Assembly (NCBI RefSeq): GCF_000772945.1
Contig: NZ_JPVN01000001.1
Location: forward strand, 1 to 64,000
Direction: 5' to 3'
Length of the DNA stretch: 64,000 nucleotides
From: Ureibacillus manganicus DSM 26584
GTDB taxonomy: Bacteria > Bacillota > Bacilli > Bacillales_A > Planococcaceae
Shown here: positions 39,058 to 48,020 of the stretch, piece after piece
Position numbering within the stretch: position 1 is the first letter of the stretch
How the letters are laid out: each line of letters begins with the position of its first letter
The notes under the pieces: generated by a model
Seen by the model: only the letters and a program-made list of their open reading frames with translations
Database searches by the model: none
What the model was told of the DNA's origin: nothing
Translations under genes and position numbers: made by a program

Positions 39058-39223
39058 TTGACCACCTCCATTCCCAAAACTTTTTCTTTGTTCTAAAATT
39101 GATATTGCTATAGATATAAATTGTTTTACGTATATTAGTGCTTCTTAGGTGGTCACATTGAAAAAATGTCACCCTCCTCAGGGCTCAATATGTCGTATTA
39201 AAATGTCTTTACACACTACCTCT

Positions 39224-39661
39224 TTATTGAATAATGTAAGAGGTAATATAAACCTCTACTACTTCACCTTTTTGCATCAATTCATTTAATTTTGATTTAA
39301 CAGTTGATTGTAAAATAATTTTACCTTGTTTCCCTTGTAAGTCTTCTTCTGTTAACTCTGAAAGTTCTTCAATTAGAAGATTATTAATTTGGAAATCACG
39401 TTTTGATAATTCAGCAGCTGCTTCTTGACTATCTGTAGTAATTTTTAGTTTTAATCGAACGAAACTGTTATCAGCCAAGTTGGTTGTTAGTTCCGGAACA
39501 TCTACACTTGCAGCAAGTATATCATCTATAGTAGGTTCTCCAGTTGCAGCTGGTTTATTAAATTGGGTTAATAAGACAAAAATAACAACCCCAAGCAATG
39601 TAATGGTTACTAGGATTATTAACATAATTGTTAAAAGCTTATTGCTACCTTTATTCTTCAT
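39224..39661 (-). CDS. fliL: Flagellar basal body-associated protein FliL
   Basis: A 145-aa single-pass membrane protein: basic N-terminus, membrane helix (about 9-31), then an extracellular domain resembling stomatin/SPFH modules. In other species FliL surrounds the stator and supports torque. The ATG at 39661 is chosen because GAGGTG lies 6 nt upstream; two in-frame starts upstream overlap that site. The first 11 nt overlap the end of swrD in another frame. The C-terminus VYITSYIIQ is typical. Confidence 0.93.
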   Translation of the reverse strand: MKNKGSNKLLTIMLIILVTITLLGVVIFVLLTQFNKPAATGEPTIDDILAASVDVPELTTNLADNSFVRLKLKITTDSQEAAAELSKRDFQINNLLIEELSELTEEDLQGKQGKIILQSTVKSKLNELMQKGEVVEVYITSYIIQ

Positions 39662-39872
39662 CTTCATCACCTCGTAAATGCGGGTTCGATAATACTTGTA
39701 TATTTCGATAAAAGTCTGTTACTTTTTTTCGTACCTCTTGAGGACTTTCTTTGACGATAAATTTACGTCCAGTCGTAAGCGTAATTGTTGTGTCTGGAAA
39801 CGCTTCGACCGTTTCTATGTATATTGCATTTAATGACAATGGTTTTCCGTTTAAACGGGTTAGTTCGATCAT
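39651..39872 (-). CDS. swrD: FlbD family protein SwrD
   Basis: A 73-aa FlbD-family protein; the B. subtilis homologue SwrD (YlzI) raises flagellar torque and is needed for swarming. The motifs MIELTRLNGKPLSLNAIYIE and TTGRKFIVKES are conserved, and the C-terminus is acidic. Its position between the hook gene and fliL is the usual one. Oddly, the bases just upstream of its ATG contain no Shine-Dalgarno sequence; a strong one (AAAGGAGGGGTGG) lies about 200 bp away on the other side of an inserted hairpin element (39880-40070). Confidence 0.9.
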   Translation of the reverse strand: MIELTRLNGKPLSLNAIYIETVEAFPDTTITLTTGRKFIVKESPQEVRKKVTDFYRNIQVLSNPHLRGDEDEE

Positions 39873-39879
39873 TGAAGTA

Positions 39880-40070
39880 GGGCCGGGTCACAAGAAAAGT
39901 GAAGGCGGCTCGTTCAGGCTCGAAATGCGCTGGAACTTCCTCTTTGAAGACATCTTTCCAGTCTTCCAAGAGGAAGTGAAGCGACACGAGAGCCTAGCCG
40001 CCGTAACTAGACAATATAACGTATAACTAAAGAGATTATTGTATAGTATTGAAATCTAATTTGCCGGCCC
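39880..40070. repeat. Hairpin element inserted between flgE and swrD
   Basis: Terminal inverted repeats GGGCCGG (39880-39886) and CCGGCCC (40064-40070) bound a 191-bp stretch. Inside, a near-perfect long hairpin spans 39904-40002: GGCGGCT pairs with AGCCGCC, AGGCTC with GAGCCT, and ACTTCCTCTT..GAAGAC with GTCTTC.AAGAGGAAGT. The remainder is AT-rich. Because it lies inside the fla/che operon it must be transcribed, and the RNA would fold into a long stem just upstream of swrD. No T run follows, so it need not terminate. GGCC occurs at both edges and could be a target duplication. Confidence 0.75.
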
Positions 40071-40119
40071 ACCCCTCCTTTGCAATGAAGTTATGTTATT
40101 ACATAAATAGATTAATAGA

Positions 40120-41391
40120 TTAACGTTTTAGGTTTACTAGCTCTTGTAAAATTTCATCCGAAGTAGTAATAATACGTGAGTTAGCTTGGAAACCACGTTG
40201 TGTAACAATCATTTCAGTAAATTCTTCTGAAAGGTCTACGTTAGACATTTCTAAAAATCCTGATTGAATTGAACCAAGACCTTCCTCAGTTGCGGTACCT
40301 AAAACTGGTAAACCTGAGTTTGGAGTTTGTTGGTAGTAGTTACTTCCCGCTTTCTCAAGACCGCTTGTATTTGGGAATTTTGCTAATTGTAATTGCCCTG
40401 CCCATTGTAGAATACCATTAGCATCAACAAAGTTAATTGTTCCATCTTGTCCAACAGACATACTTTGGGCTGTAGTTGGGATTCTGATTGGGCGTAATTG
40501 AGCGTTTGTGTCGCTAAAAGTGTCGATAGTTCCATCTTGAATCATCGAGTTGTTGATTGCTGTAAAAATAGAATTTACTCCGTTAACGAAAGTCTGTGTA
40601 GTACCATTAGCATCTAAATACTGATTGTTACTTATTACTTCAAATTGACTTGTTCCATTATCTAAATAGATCTTGCCATCCGTTGCATTAAATACATAAT
40701 CATAAGTGCTAGATACACCACCTGAAATTATAGTTGCATTTAATGGTGTATTTGTAGCACCTGCATATAATTTTCCTGTGCCATCAAATCTTAGACCGTT
40801 TATTCTAGTTGCCTCATTTGCACCAGTAGCTGTTAATCTACCATTAGTTCCTGTATTACTAACGAAATAAGAATACCCGGGGAAGTTATTTGCATCTTGA
40901 GTAGCTACAGGTTCAGTAATTTGAACAACCATGTTCGGTACTGAAGTTACACTCGCTGCGTTACCAACTAAAAATTTACCATCTGAGTTTACTACATAAC
41001 CATCTCTATCCATGTAAAAGTTACCAGCGCGTGTATATTGAATATTATTAAATCCAAAATTACCTGCAACACTATCTGCTACTTGGAAGAAACCATCTCC
41101 TGAAATCGCTAAGTCCAGAGTTCGGGAAGTTGTTTGTAAAGATCCTGTCCCATGAATTGTATCAATTGCTGCAATTTGAGATCCAAGTCCTACTTGTTTC
41201 GGATTGACCCCCCCACGTGTTTCAGTTGGAGCAGAGGCACCTGCTGTAGTTTGTGAGATTAAATCTTTGAATACAACTCGACCTTTTTTGAATCCGTATG
41301 TGTTAACGTTTGAGATATTATTCCCAATAACATCTAATTTTGTTTGGAAGTTCTTAAGACCTGAAATACCAGAATACATTGAACGTAACAT
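40120..41391 (-). CDS. flgE: Flagellar hook protein FlgE
   Basis: A 423-aa hook subunit. The N-terminal axial motif MLRSMYSGISGLKNFQTKLDVIGNNISNVNTYGFKK and the C-terminal NVDLSEEFTEMIVTQRGFQANSRIITTSDEILQELVNLKR are diagnostic; between them lies the surface-exposed, Asn/Thr/Gly-rich D1-D2 region. B. subtilis FlgE (once called FlgG) is shorter (264 aa), so this one carries a larger D2 domain. ATG 41391 follows AAAGGAG with 10 nt spacing; an upstream extension is rejected. Confidence 0.96.
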   Translation of the reverse strand: MLRSMYSGISGLKNFQTKLDVIGNNISNVNTYGFKKGRVVFKDLISQTTAGASAPTETRGGVNPKQVGLGSQIAAIDTIHGTGSLQTTSRTLDLAISGDGFFQVADSVAGNFGFNNIQYTRAGNFYMDRDGYVVNSDGKFLVGNAASVTSVPNMVVQITEPVATQDANNFPGYSYFVSNTGTNGRLTATGANEATRINGLRFDGTGKLYAGATNTPLNATIISGGVSSTYDYVFNATDGKIYLDNGTSQFEVISNNQYLDANGTTQTFVNGVNSIFTAINNSMIQDGTIDTFSDTNAQLRPIRIPTTAQSMSVGQDGTINFVDANGILQWAGQLQLAKFPNTSGLEKAGSNYYQQTPNSGLPVLGTATEEGLGSIQSGFLEMSNVDLSEEFTEMIVTQRGFQANSRIITTSDEILQELVNLKR

Positions 41392-41468
41392 AATTGTCGT
41401 TCTCCTTTCGTTTTTAGAAATGCTACATCTTTCAGTCAGTAGCACAAGGCATCCAATAAGGTCCTGCC

Positions 41469-41846
41469 TTATAGCACAATCGTGCCATCAATGTTTGTGA
41501 AAATTTGCTCTTTCGCTTCCGTGCGTTCCATCGCAGTGATTACCGTTGCATTTTTAGCACTTACAATCAACGCAGCTTGGTCCATCAATACTAACGGTTG
41601 ATTGACTCCTTTTTGATGTGCCTCAAATACTTTATCTGTTACAACTTTCCATTCTTGTTCTGAAATTTTAATATTCCGTGCGATCAACCTCTCATTAGCG
41701 TGTTTACTAATTTTTAACTCTTGGGATTGTGTCGCCTTTTGCAAATGTTCAAGAAATGTGTTATTTGTTGTAACTTTTGTATTCAGTTTTTGTTGTGCAT
41801 GGTATGACGGTTGCAATGGCACGTGCTGAATATGTATCCTACGCAT
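41469..41846 (-). CDS. Flagellar operon protein of the TIGR02530 type
   Basis: A 125-aa protein of the family found in flagellar operons of Bacillales, Clostridia and Thermotogales between flgD and flgE. The conserved core is LKISKHANERLIARNIKISEQEWKVV followed by GVNQPLVLMDQAALIVSAKNATVITAM. Its biochemical role is not established to my knowledge; position suggests help in hook assembly. The ATG at 41846 has GGTG 6 nt upstream; a TTG further up lacks a spaced site. It follows flgD by 14 nt. Confidence 0.88.
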   Translation of the reverse strand: MRRIHIQHVPLQPSYHAQQKLNTKVTTNNTFLEHLQKATQSQELKISKHANERLIARNIKISEQEWKVVTDKVFEAHQKGVNQPLVLMDQAALIVSAKNATVITAMERTEAKEQIFTNIDGTIVL

Positions 41847-41860
41847 GTGCGTCACCAACC

Positions 41861-42523
41861 TTATTTAGGTATTACTTCAAATTGGTCTTTTGTCAAAAGT
41901 GTATTATTTTCTAATAAGTACTCAATTGTACGGTTATTAGTTTTTACTGATTGAATGATTGAGTTAACCCATTCACCATTTGATTCATAGCGGATTGTTT
42001 TTCCAATTAATTTACTAGCTTCAACTAATGGATTTTCCGGTACATTATTTCCTGAATGAGAATTGTTAAAGACTGAAGATATATTTCCAGAAGATATTTC
42101 TTTCCCATCTTCTAATATAAATACAGGATCTCCATCAACAAACTTCATTTGTTCAATAACGCCTTTTCCATTATTCACAATGAAATTCCCTTCATCATCA
42201 ACTTCATCTGTGATTTCATGCCACTCTACTTCTTTTCCTATAAAAGTTGTATAATTCATGAGCTGTGTTTGTTGTTGCGAAATTAGTAAGTTTTCAATTG
42301 CTTTAGTCATATTTTGCGTTTGTTCTAAAGAACTGAATTGCGCTAATTGGGATATATACTCAGTATTATCCATAGGTGCTGTTGGATCTTGATGTTGAAG
42401 TTGTGTTACTAATAACTGTAAGAATGCATCCTTTCCTAGAGCACTATTGCCAGTTTCTTTTACTGTTTGTTTTTTGTTAGTTATAAAATAATCATTTGTG
42501 ATAGGTGTTGTTATATTCGTCAC
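41861..42523 (-). CDS. flgD: Flagellar hook capping protein FlgD
   Basis: A 220-aa hook cap protein needed for polymerisation of FlgE. The diagnostic N-terminal region is GKDAFLQLLVTQLQHQDPTAPMDNTEYISQLAQFSSLEQTQNM. A C-terminal extension with a FlgD Tudor-like or Ig-like domain makes it longer than B. subtilis FlgD. It begins 3 nt after fliK, and FliK, FlgD and FlgE cooperate in hook building. Confidence 0.95.
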   Translation of the reverse strand: MTNITTPITNDYFITNKKQTVKETGNSALGKDAFLQLLVTQLQHQDPTAPMDNTEYISQLAQFSSLEQTQNMTKAIENLLISQQQTQLMNYTTFIGKEVEWHEITDEVDDEGNFIVNNGKGVIEQMKFVDGDPVFILEDGKEISSGNISSVFNNSHSGNNVPENPLVEASKLIGKTIRYESNGEWVNSIIQSVKTNNRTIEYLLENNTLLTKDQFEVIPK

Positions 42524-42526
42524 AGA

Positions 42527-43813
42527 TTACACCTCCTCATTCATTAAATAATCTTGGAAGCTCATTTGTTCTTCTTCGTCATCATTGTGTTCATCTTCGT
42601 TCTTTTGTTCTTCTTCTTGTTGGCTAAATAAATTTCCAAAAAGGTTTTGATCACGAAGATTACGATCAGCATCTTGTAAACTTTGTGCAATATCAATTCG
42701 ATCCATTTGAATATTCGCTTGAGCAAAGGATGTCTTTAACTGTTGTAACTGTCCATCAAGCAATTCTTTTGCTTGAACTGTCGATGCTAATAATCTCAAT
42801 GTAAGTACACCATCTTTTTGCATCACTTCAATTCGAATCGATCCTAAATTCTCTGGGTACAGTTTAAGTAATAGCTTCATAGTCCCCTGTACATTCGAAA
42901 ACTGACCTCGGCCGATTAATTGTTGAACTTCTTTAACAAGGGCCTCTCCTTGTGCACTTTTTTCGACTGGCAATGTAATAGTTATCGTTTTTGGTGTTGT
43001 AACTATCGTCTGCTGACCTGAAATTGTTTGTTGTGTTTCAGTCGTCGTTTCAATTTGTTTTACAACCTGTTGGAAACCTTGATTGGCAACTTTAGCTAAG
43101 CTAGTATCTTTTGATGTAGTTATTAATAATGTTTGTTGAGCTTTCAAGTCAGTTGAAATTTCTTTAAGTACATCTTTTAAATTTGCCAATTGAATTTGCT
43201 GATCTTGCCCTAAATCTGCCTTCTTACCAATAGCTCCGGCTAGTTTTAAAAGCTGAAGCAATTGCTCTGCTCCTTTTGGTGATACTTTATGTTCACCTTG
43301 TAAGGCGGTAATAATTTGGTCAACAATGGTTGGTCCATGTTCATTTACTAATTGAATCAGTTCCCAAATGTTACCCTGCTCAACGTTTATTTGCTCACTG
43401 TTTATCAATTGTTCTAACAAGTTTTGTAGCTGAGATTGATCCATATTTAATAGGGATAACAAATCTTCTAAATTCATCAATTCATCAATTGACCTTAACT
43501 CTTGGTTATCCATATTTTGAATCATTAATAATCCATCACTATTTTGAATACCAAGTAGGTCTAGTACATCTTCTACGGATTCTAAATCGATTAATTCATT
43601 TAGTTTGTTTGCATCTACATCACTATTAGTAGTTGAAGGGATTGAATCATTTCTGCTATTTTGTTTGTTAACAACTTCATTCAATACTGTACCAAATTTA
43701 GTATCCACTTCACTGGAATTGTTAGTTGTTGGACTTTGAAATGAATCACGCAACTTCGTTTTTGAAACTGCATTCAAGCTGACATTTGATAGTTGCATTA
43801 TTCCTAAATTCAC
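42527..43813 (-). CDS. fliK: Flagellar hook-length control protein FliK
   Basis: A 428-aa secreted ruler protein. The N-terminal two thirds are Gln/Asn/Leu-rich and poorly conserved; the C-terminal Flg_hook domain contains LLLKLYPENLGSIRIEVMQKDGVLTLRLLAS and QLQQLKTSFAQANIQMDRIDI, the part that contacts FlhB to switch export. A very acidic tail (QQEEEQKNEDEHNDDEEE) follows. The start is GTG at 43813, 7 nt after GGAGG; a TTG upstream lies before that site. Confidence 0.94.
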   Translation of the reverse strand: MNLGIMQLSNVSLNAVSKTKLRDSFQSPTTNNSSEVDTKFGTVLNEVVNKQNSRNDSIPSTTNSDVDANKLNELIDLESVEDVLDLLGIQNSDGLLMIQNMDNQELRSIDELMNLEDLLSLLNMDQSQLQNLLEQLINSEQINVEQGNIWELIQLVNEHGPTIVDQIITALQGEHKVSPKGAEQLLQLLKLAGAIGKKADLGQDQQIQLANLKDVLKEISTDLKAQQTLLITTSKDTSLAKVANQGFQQVVKQIETTTETQQTISGQQTIVTTPKTITITLPVEKSAQGEALVKEVQQLIGRGQFSNVQGTMKLLLKLYPENLGSIRIEVMQKDGVLTLRLLASTVQAKELLDGQLQQLKTSFAQANIQMDRIDIAQSLQDADRNLRDQNLFGNLFSQQEEEQKNEDEHNDDEEEQMSFQDYLMNEEV

Positions 43814-43847
43814 AATTTCACCTCCTTTCAATTTGGAAGGTATTTGG

Positions 43848-44438
43848 TTATCGTGTTAAATGTTCAGTAAATTTTGCTGCATCTTGAGGATTCATTTTTG
43901 AAAGTATGTCAGATAGTTTATCTGGTTTTAGTTGCATTAAGATTTTCAATGCCTCATTTAAATTCATCTCAACTAAGATTGGAGCAGCTTCTTTGGCAGA
44001 CATTTTCTCAAAAGCAGTAATTATCTCGGTAATTTCCTTTTGTGCTGCAGTTTGGTTGTTCTTTAGTTTTTGAATTTCATATTCAAGTTCTTCTTGCAAA
44101 ATTTTAGCTTCTTCGTTTTTACCGTTCGCTACTTCAAGTTGTGTTTGAAGTTGTGAAATCTGAGCTTCTTTTTCTGCAATTTCTGCCTGTAACTCAACTA
44201 TTTTTTCACTATTAATAGGCTCTTGGACTTTTGCATCTTCTTGCGAAGAAACAAATGGTAGGTTCTCAGTTAGTTCCTTTGCTTTTTCAAACACATTGGT
44301 TCCTGTAAAGGACGCGATAACTAATAACACCGCAATCGCAAATAGTAGAGGGATTAACACCAAATAGAAAAACTTTTGAAAAAAGTTCGGTGATTTTACA
44401 TCATCCATATTTTTGTTTTCAATTGTAGGTTTTGACAT
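43848..44438 (-). CDS. ylxF: MgtE-N-like flagellar protein YlxF (MotE type)
   Basis: A 196-aa protein with one membrane helix (about 22-44), a predicted coiled coil rich in Glu and Gln (about 80-130), and a C-terminal MgtE_N-like domain (KMSAKEAAPILVEMNLNEALKILMQLKPDKLSDILSKMNPQDAAKF). It corresponds to YlxF in B. subtilis; related MotE proteins act with stators or MotB-like partners in other bacteria. The ATG at 44438 follows AGGTG with 6 nt spacing. It lies between fliJ and fliK. Confidence 0.9.
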   Translation of the reverse strand: MSKPTIENKNMDDVKSPNFFQKFFYLVLIPLLFAIAVLLVIASFTGTNVFEKAKELTENLPFVSSQEDAKVQEPINSEKIVELQAEIAEKEAQISQLQTQLEVANGKNEEAKILQEELEYEIQKLKNNQTAAQKEITEIITAFEKMSAKEAAPILVEMNLNEALKILMQLKPDKLSDILSKMNPQDAAKFTEHLTR

Positions 44439-44443
44439 AGTTA

Positions 44444-44893
44444 TCACCTGACTTCTTTTTTGGAATACATGATAGATGAAAGCTCGTCCATCATAAGCAT
44501 TTCTGCTTTGTTTTGTTCTTCCTTAAATCGTTCTAAATCTTTTTCACGCATTTTTTCAAATTTCCGTACTTCTAGGCTTTTTTCAACTAACTTTTGCTCA
44601 TGCCAGTTCATTTTTGTCCTAGCTTGCATGACTTTTTGTTGTACATCCGTAATAGATTTCTCCAAGCTATCAATAAAAGATGCAAAATGATGAATTTCAT
44701 TGATCGTTGAGCCAGCCTTTAGCTTTTCAGTTTGAAAGCTAATTAAATCTTCTTTTTTCTTTAACAGTTCGTATAATTTTGAAGCAACTTCCTCGAATGC
44801 TTGAACTGATTCCTTATAGGCCATCTCAGTTTGTTGTTTCTCTTGTTCCCTAATTGTTAAAACTTTTTCAAATCGATATTTATACTGAAGCAT
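44444..44893 (-). CDS. fliJ: Flagellar export chaperone FliJ
   Basis: A 149-aa, almost entirely helical coiled-coil protein, typical of FliJ (B. subtilis 147). It begins YKYRFEKVLTIREQEKQQTEMAYKES, which is characteristic. FliJ forms the stalk of the FliI hexamer and helps couple ATPase and proton motive force to export. It overlaps fliI by 1 nt and precedes ylxF by 5 nt. Confidence 0.94.
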   Translation of the reverse strand: MLQYKYRFEKVLTIREQEKQQTEMAYKESVQAFEEVASKLYELLKKKEDLISFQTEKLKAGSTINEIHHFASFIDSLEKSITDVQQKVMQARTKMNWHEQKLVEKSLEVRKFEKMREKDLERFKEEQNKAEMLMMDELSSIMYSKKEVR

Positions 44894-46218
44894 TATTTTC
44901 CACCACCATTAGATAAAGCAATCAACTCGTTAACTGTATCCTCTAATGTAACTTTTGCTTTATAACTTTGCTTTAAGAAATTTGTGATCAGTGGTTCGTA
45001 TTGGATGGCTTCATCAATTTCTTTTGAAGTCCCTCTTTTGTATGCACCAATATTGATTAAATCCTCTGACTTAGAGTATGTATAGTAAAGTTCTCGAAGG
45101 CGACTAGCTGCTTTTACATGCTCATCATCTGAAATATGGTTCATTAATCGACTAACACTTTTAAGAACGTTAATAGCTGGATATTGCCCCTTGTTAGCAA
45201 GTGTTCGATCCAACACAATGTGTCCATCTAAAATCCCACGAACAGCATCTGCTATAGGTTCGTTCATATCATCACCATCAACAAGTACGGTATAGAATGC
45301 AGTAATACTACCGTGCTTATTTGTCCCTGTTCGTTCTAACAATCTTGGTAAAATGGCGAATACTGATGGTGTATATCCTTTCTGCGCAGGTGGTTCCCCT
45401 GTTGCAAGACCTATTTCACGTTGAGCCATTGCCACACGTGTTACTGAGTCCATCATGAGCATAACGTTTAAGCCACGGTCTCTGAAATATTCTGCAATAG
45501 CTGTTGCAGTGAATGCCCCTTTAATACGCATTAGAGCTGGCTGATCTCCAGTTGCAGCAATAACAATAGAACGTTTCAACCCTTCTTTTCCTAGATCTCG
45601 TTCTATAAATTCTAATACTTCCCTACCACGTTCTCCAATTAAGGCGATTACGTTTAAATCAGCATTAGTATTTCGAGCAATCATTCCTAATAACGTACTC
45701 TTACCAACACCAGACCCTGCAAAAATACCAACCCTTTGTCCCATGCCTACAGTTAACATCCCGTCGATTGCTTTTACACCAACTTCAAGCTGGTCATTAA
45801 TTGGTGGTCTACTTAATGGATTAGGAGGATCTTGTTCAGTCTGTACAGTTACTAACCCTCTTGGTAAAGATGAACCATCAAAGGGATTCCCCATTGAATC
45901 TAATACTTTACCAATCAGTTCTGGACCCACTTTCACCTCAAGAGGCGAGCCTGTTCCTTCAACTAAACAACCTATTGAAATTTCTCTAATAGATGTATAA
46001 GGCATAAGCATTACTAGTTCATCATTAAAGCCTACTACTTCAGCTAAAATCACTTGGTGTCCATGCTTAGAAGATTGAACATGTATTTTACATACATCCC
46101 CAATTGAGCTTTCAGGACCTTGTGATTCAATCATTAGTCCTACTACTCTAGTAATTTTCCCAAACTTTTTAAAGGTTGATAGATTCGGTATTTGGTCTAT
46201 TAGCCCCGACGCACGCAT
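44893..46218 (-). CDS. fliI: Flagellum-specific ATPase FliI
   Basis: A 441-aa F1-type ATPase of the export apparatus. Walker A GSGVGKS at 178-184; the RERGREVLEFIERDLG segment and Walker B VMLMMDSVTRVAMAQREIGLATGEPPAQKGYTPSVFA follow. The C-terminus contains the GAYKRGTSKEIDEAI segment. It acts with FliH and FliJ. It is positioned between fliH and fliJ as in B. subtilis. Confidence 0.98.
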   Translation of the reverse strand: MRASGLIDQIPNLSTFKKFGKITRVVGLMIESQGPESSIGDVCKIHVQSSKHGHQVILAEVVGFNDELVMLMPYTSIREISIGCLVEGTGSPLEVKVGPELIGKVLDSMGNPFDGSSLPRGLVTVQTEQDPPNPLSRPPINDQLEVGVKAIDGMLTVGMGQRVGIFAGSGVGKSTLLGMIARNTNADLNVIALIGERGREVLEFIERDLGKEGLKRSIVIAATGDQPALMRIKGAFTATAIAEYFRDRGLNVMLMMDSVTRVAMAQREIGLATGEPPAQKGYTPSVFAILPRLLERTGTNKHGSITAFYTVLVDGDDMNEPIADAVRGILDGHIVLDRTLANKGQYPAINVLKSVSRLMNHISDDEHVKAASRLRELYYTYSKSEDLINIGAYKRGTSKEIDEAIQYEPLITNFLKQSYKAKVTLEDTVNELIALSNGGGK

Positions 46219-46229
46219 ACAATCATCCT

Positions 46230-47009
46230 TTATCCTAGTATTTCACTTAGCTTTAAACGTAGTTCGTTTAATTGATCATCGATGGATACAACGATTCTTC
46301 CACGGTTTGTTTCAATATAACAGTCTGTATCATTTAAATCTTCATTTACAAAGATGAAAAATGGTATATCTGTAGGGAACATTTCAGCTAATTCATCACG
46401 GTTTTTCGTTACAATCCCATGGTATTTAGGTGAAACATAGAGTTTGATTTCTTTCATTTCCCTTGCCTCTTTTAATCCTCGTTTGATGATGGAAATAAAT
46501 ACATCCTCATCTCTGTCTAATGAAGCTCCTATGATTCTTTCAGCTGCCGTTAGCGCAAGTTCTAAAATTACATGCTCTTGGTCTTCAATATATTTTCTAG
46601 CATTTTCTTTTGAATTTTCGATTGTTTGATTTGCTAGTTTAAGGGAGTCAATCATATCCGAGTTTGCTTTTTGGATTCCCTCTTCATAGCCCTGCCCGAA
46701 ACCTTCTTCATAAGCACCTTTTTGTAAGACAATTTTTTCTTCTTCCCAAAGTTGCTTTAAATTCGCTAATTCTTCTAGCTGATGATTTCTATATCGTTCA
46801 AATTCTTCACGTTCTGATAGTAATAAATTTCTTTCTTCATCCAATCGCTTTTGTTTTTCTTGAAAAAGCTGCTCCATTGAGGGTTCGTTTGGTTCATCGA
46901 CCATTTCATCAAACTGTTCTGTAAATAGATCACGAATATGAATTTCATAAGTTTTTTCTTCCTGTTGTGGCGAATACACGGAACGTATTATTCTAGACAA
47001 TGACGTCAT
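46230..47009 (-). CDS. fliH: Flagellar assembly protein FliH
   Basis: A 259-aa peripheral stalk-like regulator of FliI. The N-terminal region holds a long Glu/Arg/Gln-rich coiled coil, then an AYEEGFGQGYEEGIQKA segment with the GxxxG-like repeats typical of FliH, and the C-terminal FliH/V-ATPase E-like domain (LALTAAERIIGASLDRDEDVF). The ATG at 47009 overlaps fliG by 17 nt and has a GGTGGAGG site very close upstream; the longer frame has no better site. Confidence 0.93.
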   Translation of the reverse strand: MTSLSRIIRSVYSPQQEEKTYEIHIRDLFTEQFDEMVDEPNEPSMEQLFQEKQKRLDEERNLLLSEREEFERYRNHQLEELANLKQLWEEEKIVLQKGAYEEGFGQGYEEGIQKANSDMIDSLKLANQTIENSKENARKYIEDQEHVILELALTAAERIIGASLDRDEDVFISIIKRGLKEAREMKEIKLYVSPKYHGIVTKNRDELAEMFPTDIPFFIFVNEDLNDTDCYIETNRGRIVVSIDDQLNELRLKLSEILG

Positions 47010-48006
47010 CCCCTCCACCACGAGCAATAATGATTTCGCCTGCATCTTCTAATCTTCGAATAACTGCTACAATTCTTGATTGAGCTTCTTCAACATCTCG
47101 TAGACGAACAGGACCCATAAATTCCATTTCTTCTCTAAATGTATCTGACATACGACTAGACATATTTCTGAAAATAATCTCTTTTACTTCATCGCTACTT
47201 ACTTTCATTGAAAGAAGTAAATCGCTATTATCACAATCTCTAATAACACGTTGGATTGAACGGTTATCCAATGTAACAATATCTTCAAACACAAACATAC
47301 GCTTTTTAATTTCTTCTGCTAGTTCTGGATCCTGTATTTCAAGTGCATCTAGAATTGTTTTTTCTGTTTGTCGGTCAACACCATTTAACACTTCAACAAC
47401 AGCGTCAATTCCACCAGTTTCTGTATAATCTTGTGTTACGGTAGATGATAATTTTCGTTCTAATACAGACTCAATTTCACTAATTACCTCTGGCGACGTT
47501 GAATCCATAATTGCAATTCTTTTTGCAATATCAGCTTGTACTTCTTGTGGTAATGAAGATAATATGACTCCAGCCTGCCCAGGATCTAAATAAGAAAGTA
47601 TTAATGCAATTGTTTGAGGATGCTCATTTTGAATAAAGTTAAAGATCTGTGATGGATCTGCTTTTCTAGCAAAGTCAAATGGACGTACTTGCAAAGAAGA
47701 AGTTAACCTATTAATAATCGCTTGAGCTTGTTCAGCACCTAACGCTGCCTCTAATACTGTTTTTGCATACCCTATACCACCTTGAGAAATATAATCTTGA
47801 GCTAGGGCAATATTATGAAATTCTTCTATTATATCTTCTTTTACATTTGGTTCTACCTTTTTAACTCCTGAAATTTCTAAAGTTAAACGTTCTATTTCTT
47901 CTTCATTTAAATGTTTATATACTGAAGCAGAAACCTCTGGTCCGAGGGAGATTAATAAAAGGGCAGCCTTTTGTTTGCCTGTTAACTCTTTATCTCTTCT
48001 AGACAT
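46993..48006 (-). CDS. fliG: Flagellar motor switch protein FliG
   Basis: A 337-aa rotor protein (B. subtilis 338). N-terminal domain binds FliF; the middle domain carries the EHPQTIALILSYLDPGQAGVILSSLP armadillo-like motif; the C-terminal torque domain has the charged helix with DLLLSMKVSSDEVKEIIFRNMSSRMSDTFREEMEFMGPVRLRDVEEAQ, including the conserved Arg/Asp/Glu residues that meet MotA. It lies between fliF and fliH. Confidence 0.98.
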   Translation of the reverse strand: MSRRDKELTGKQKAALLLISLGPEVSASVYKHLNEEEIERLTLEISGVKKVEPNVKEDIIEEFHNIALAQDYISQGGIGYAKTVLEAALGAEQAQAIINRLTSSLQVRPFDFARKADPSQIFNFIQNEHPQTIALILSYLDPGQAGVILSSLPQEVQADIAKRIAIMDSTSPEVISEIESVLERKLSSTVTQDYTETGGIDAVVEVLNGVDRQTEKTILDALEIQDPELAEEIKKRMFVFEDIVTLDNRSIQRVIRDCDNSDLLLSMKVSSDEVKEIIFRNMSSRMSDTFREEMEFMGPVRLRDVEEAQSRIVAVIRRLEDAGEIIIARGGGDDVIV

Positions 48007-48020
48007 ACAATACCTCCACT

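Noticed and set aside
39058-39223. Small gene in the fliL-fliM gap
   Set aside because: An AGGAGGGTGAC sequence is present but only a two-codon frame follows; the gap holds just an imperfect hairpin.
39763-39987. Open frame spanning the swrD start and the hairpin element
   Set aside because: Out of frame with swrD and made largely of element sequence; it cannot be a fusion of swrD.
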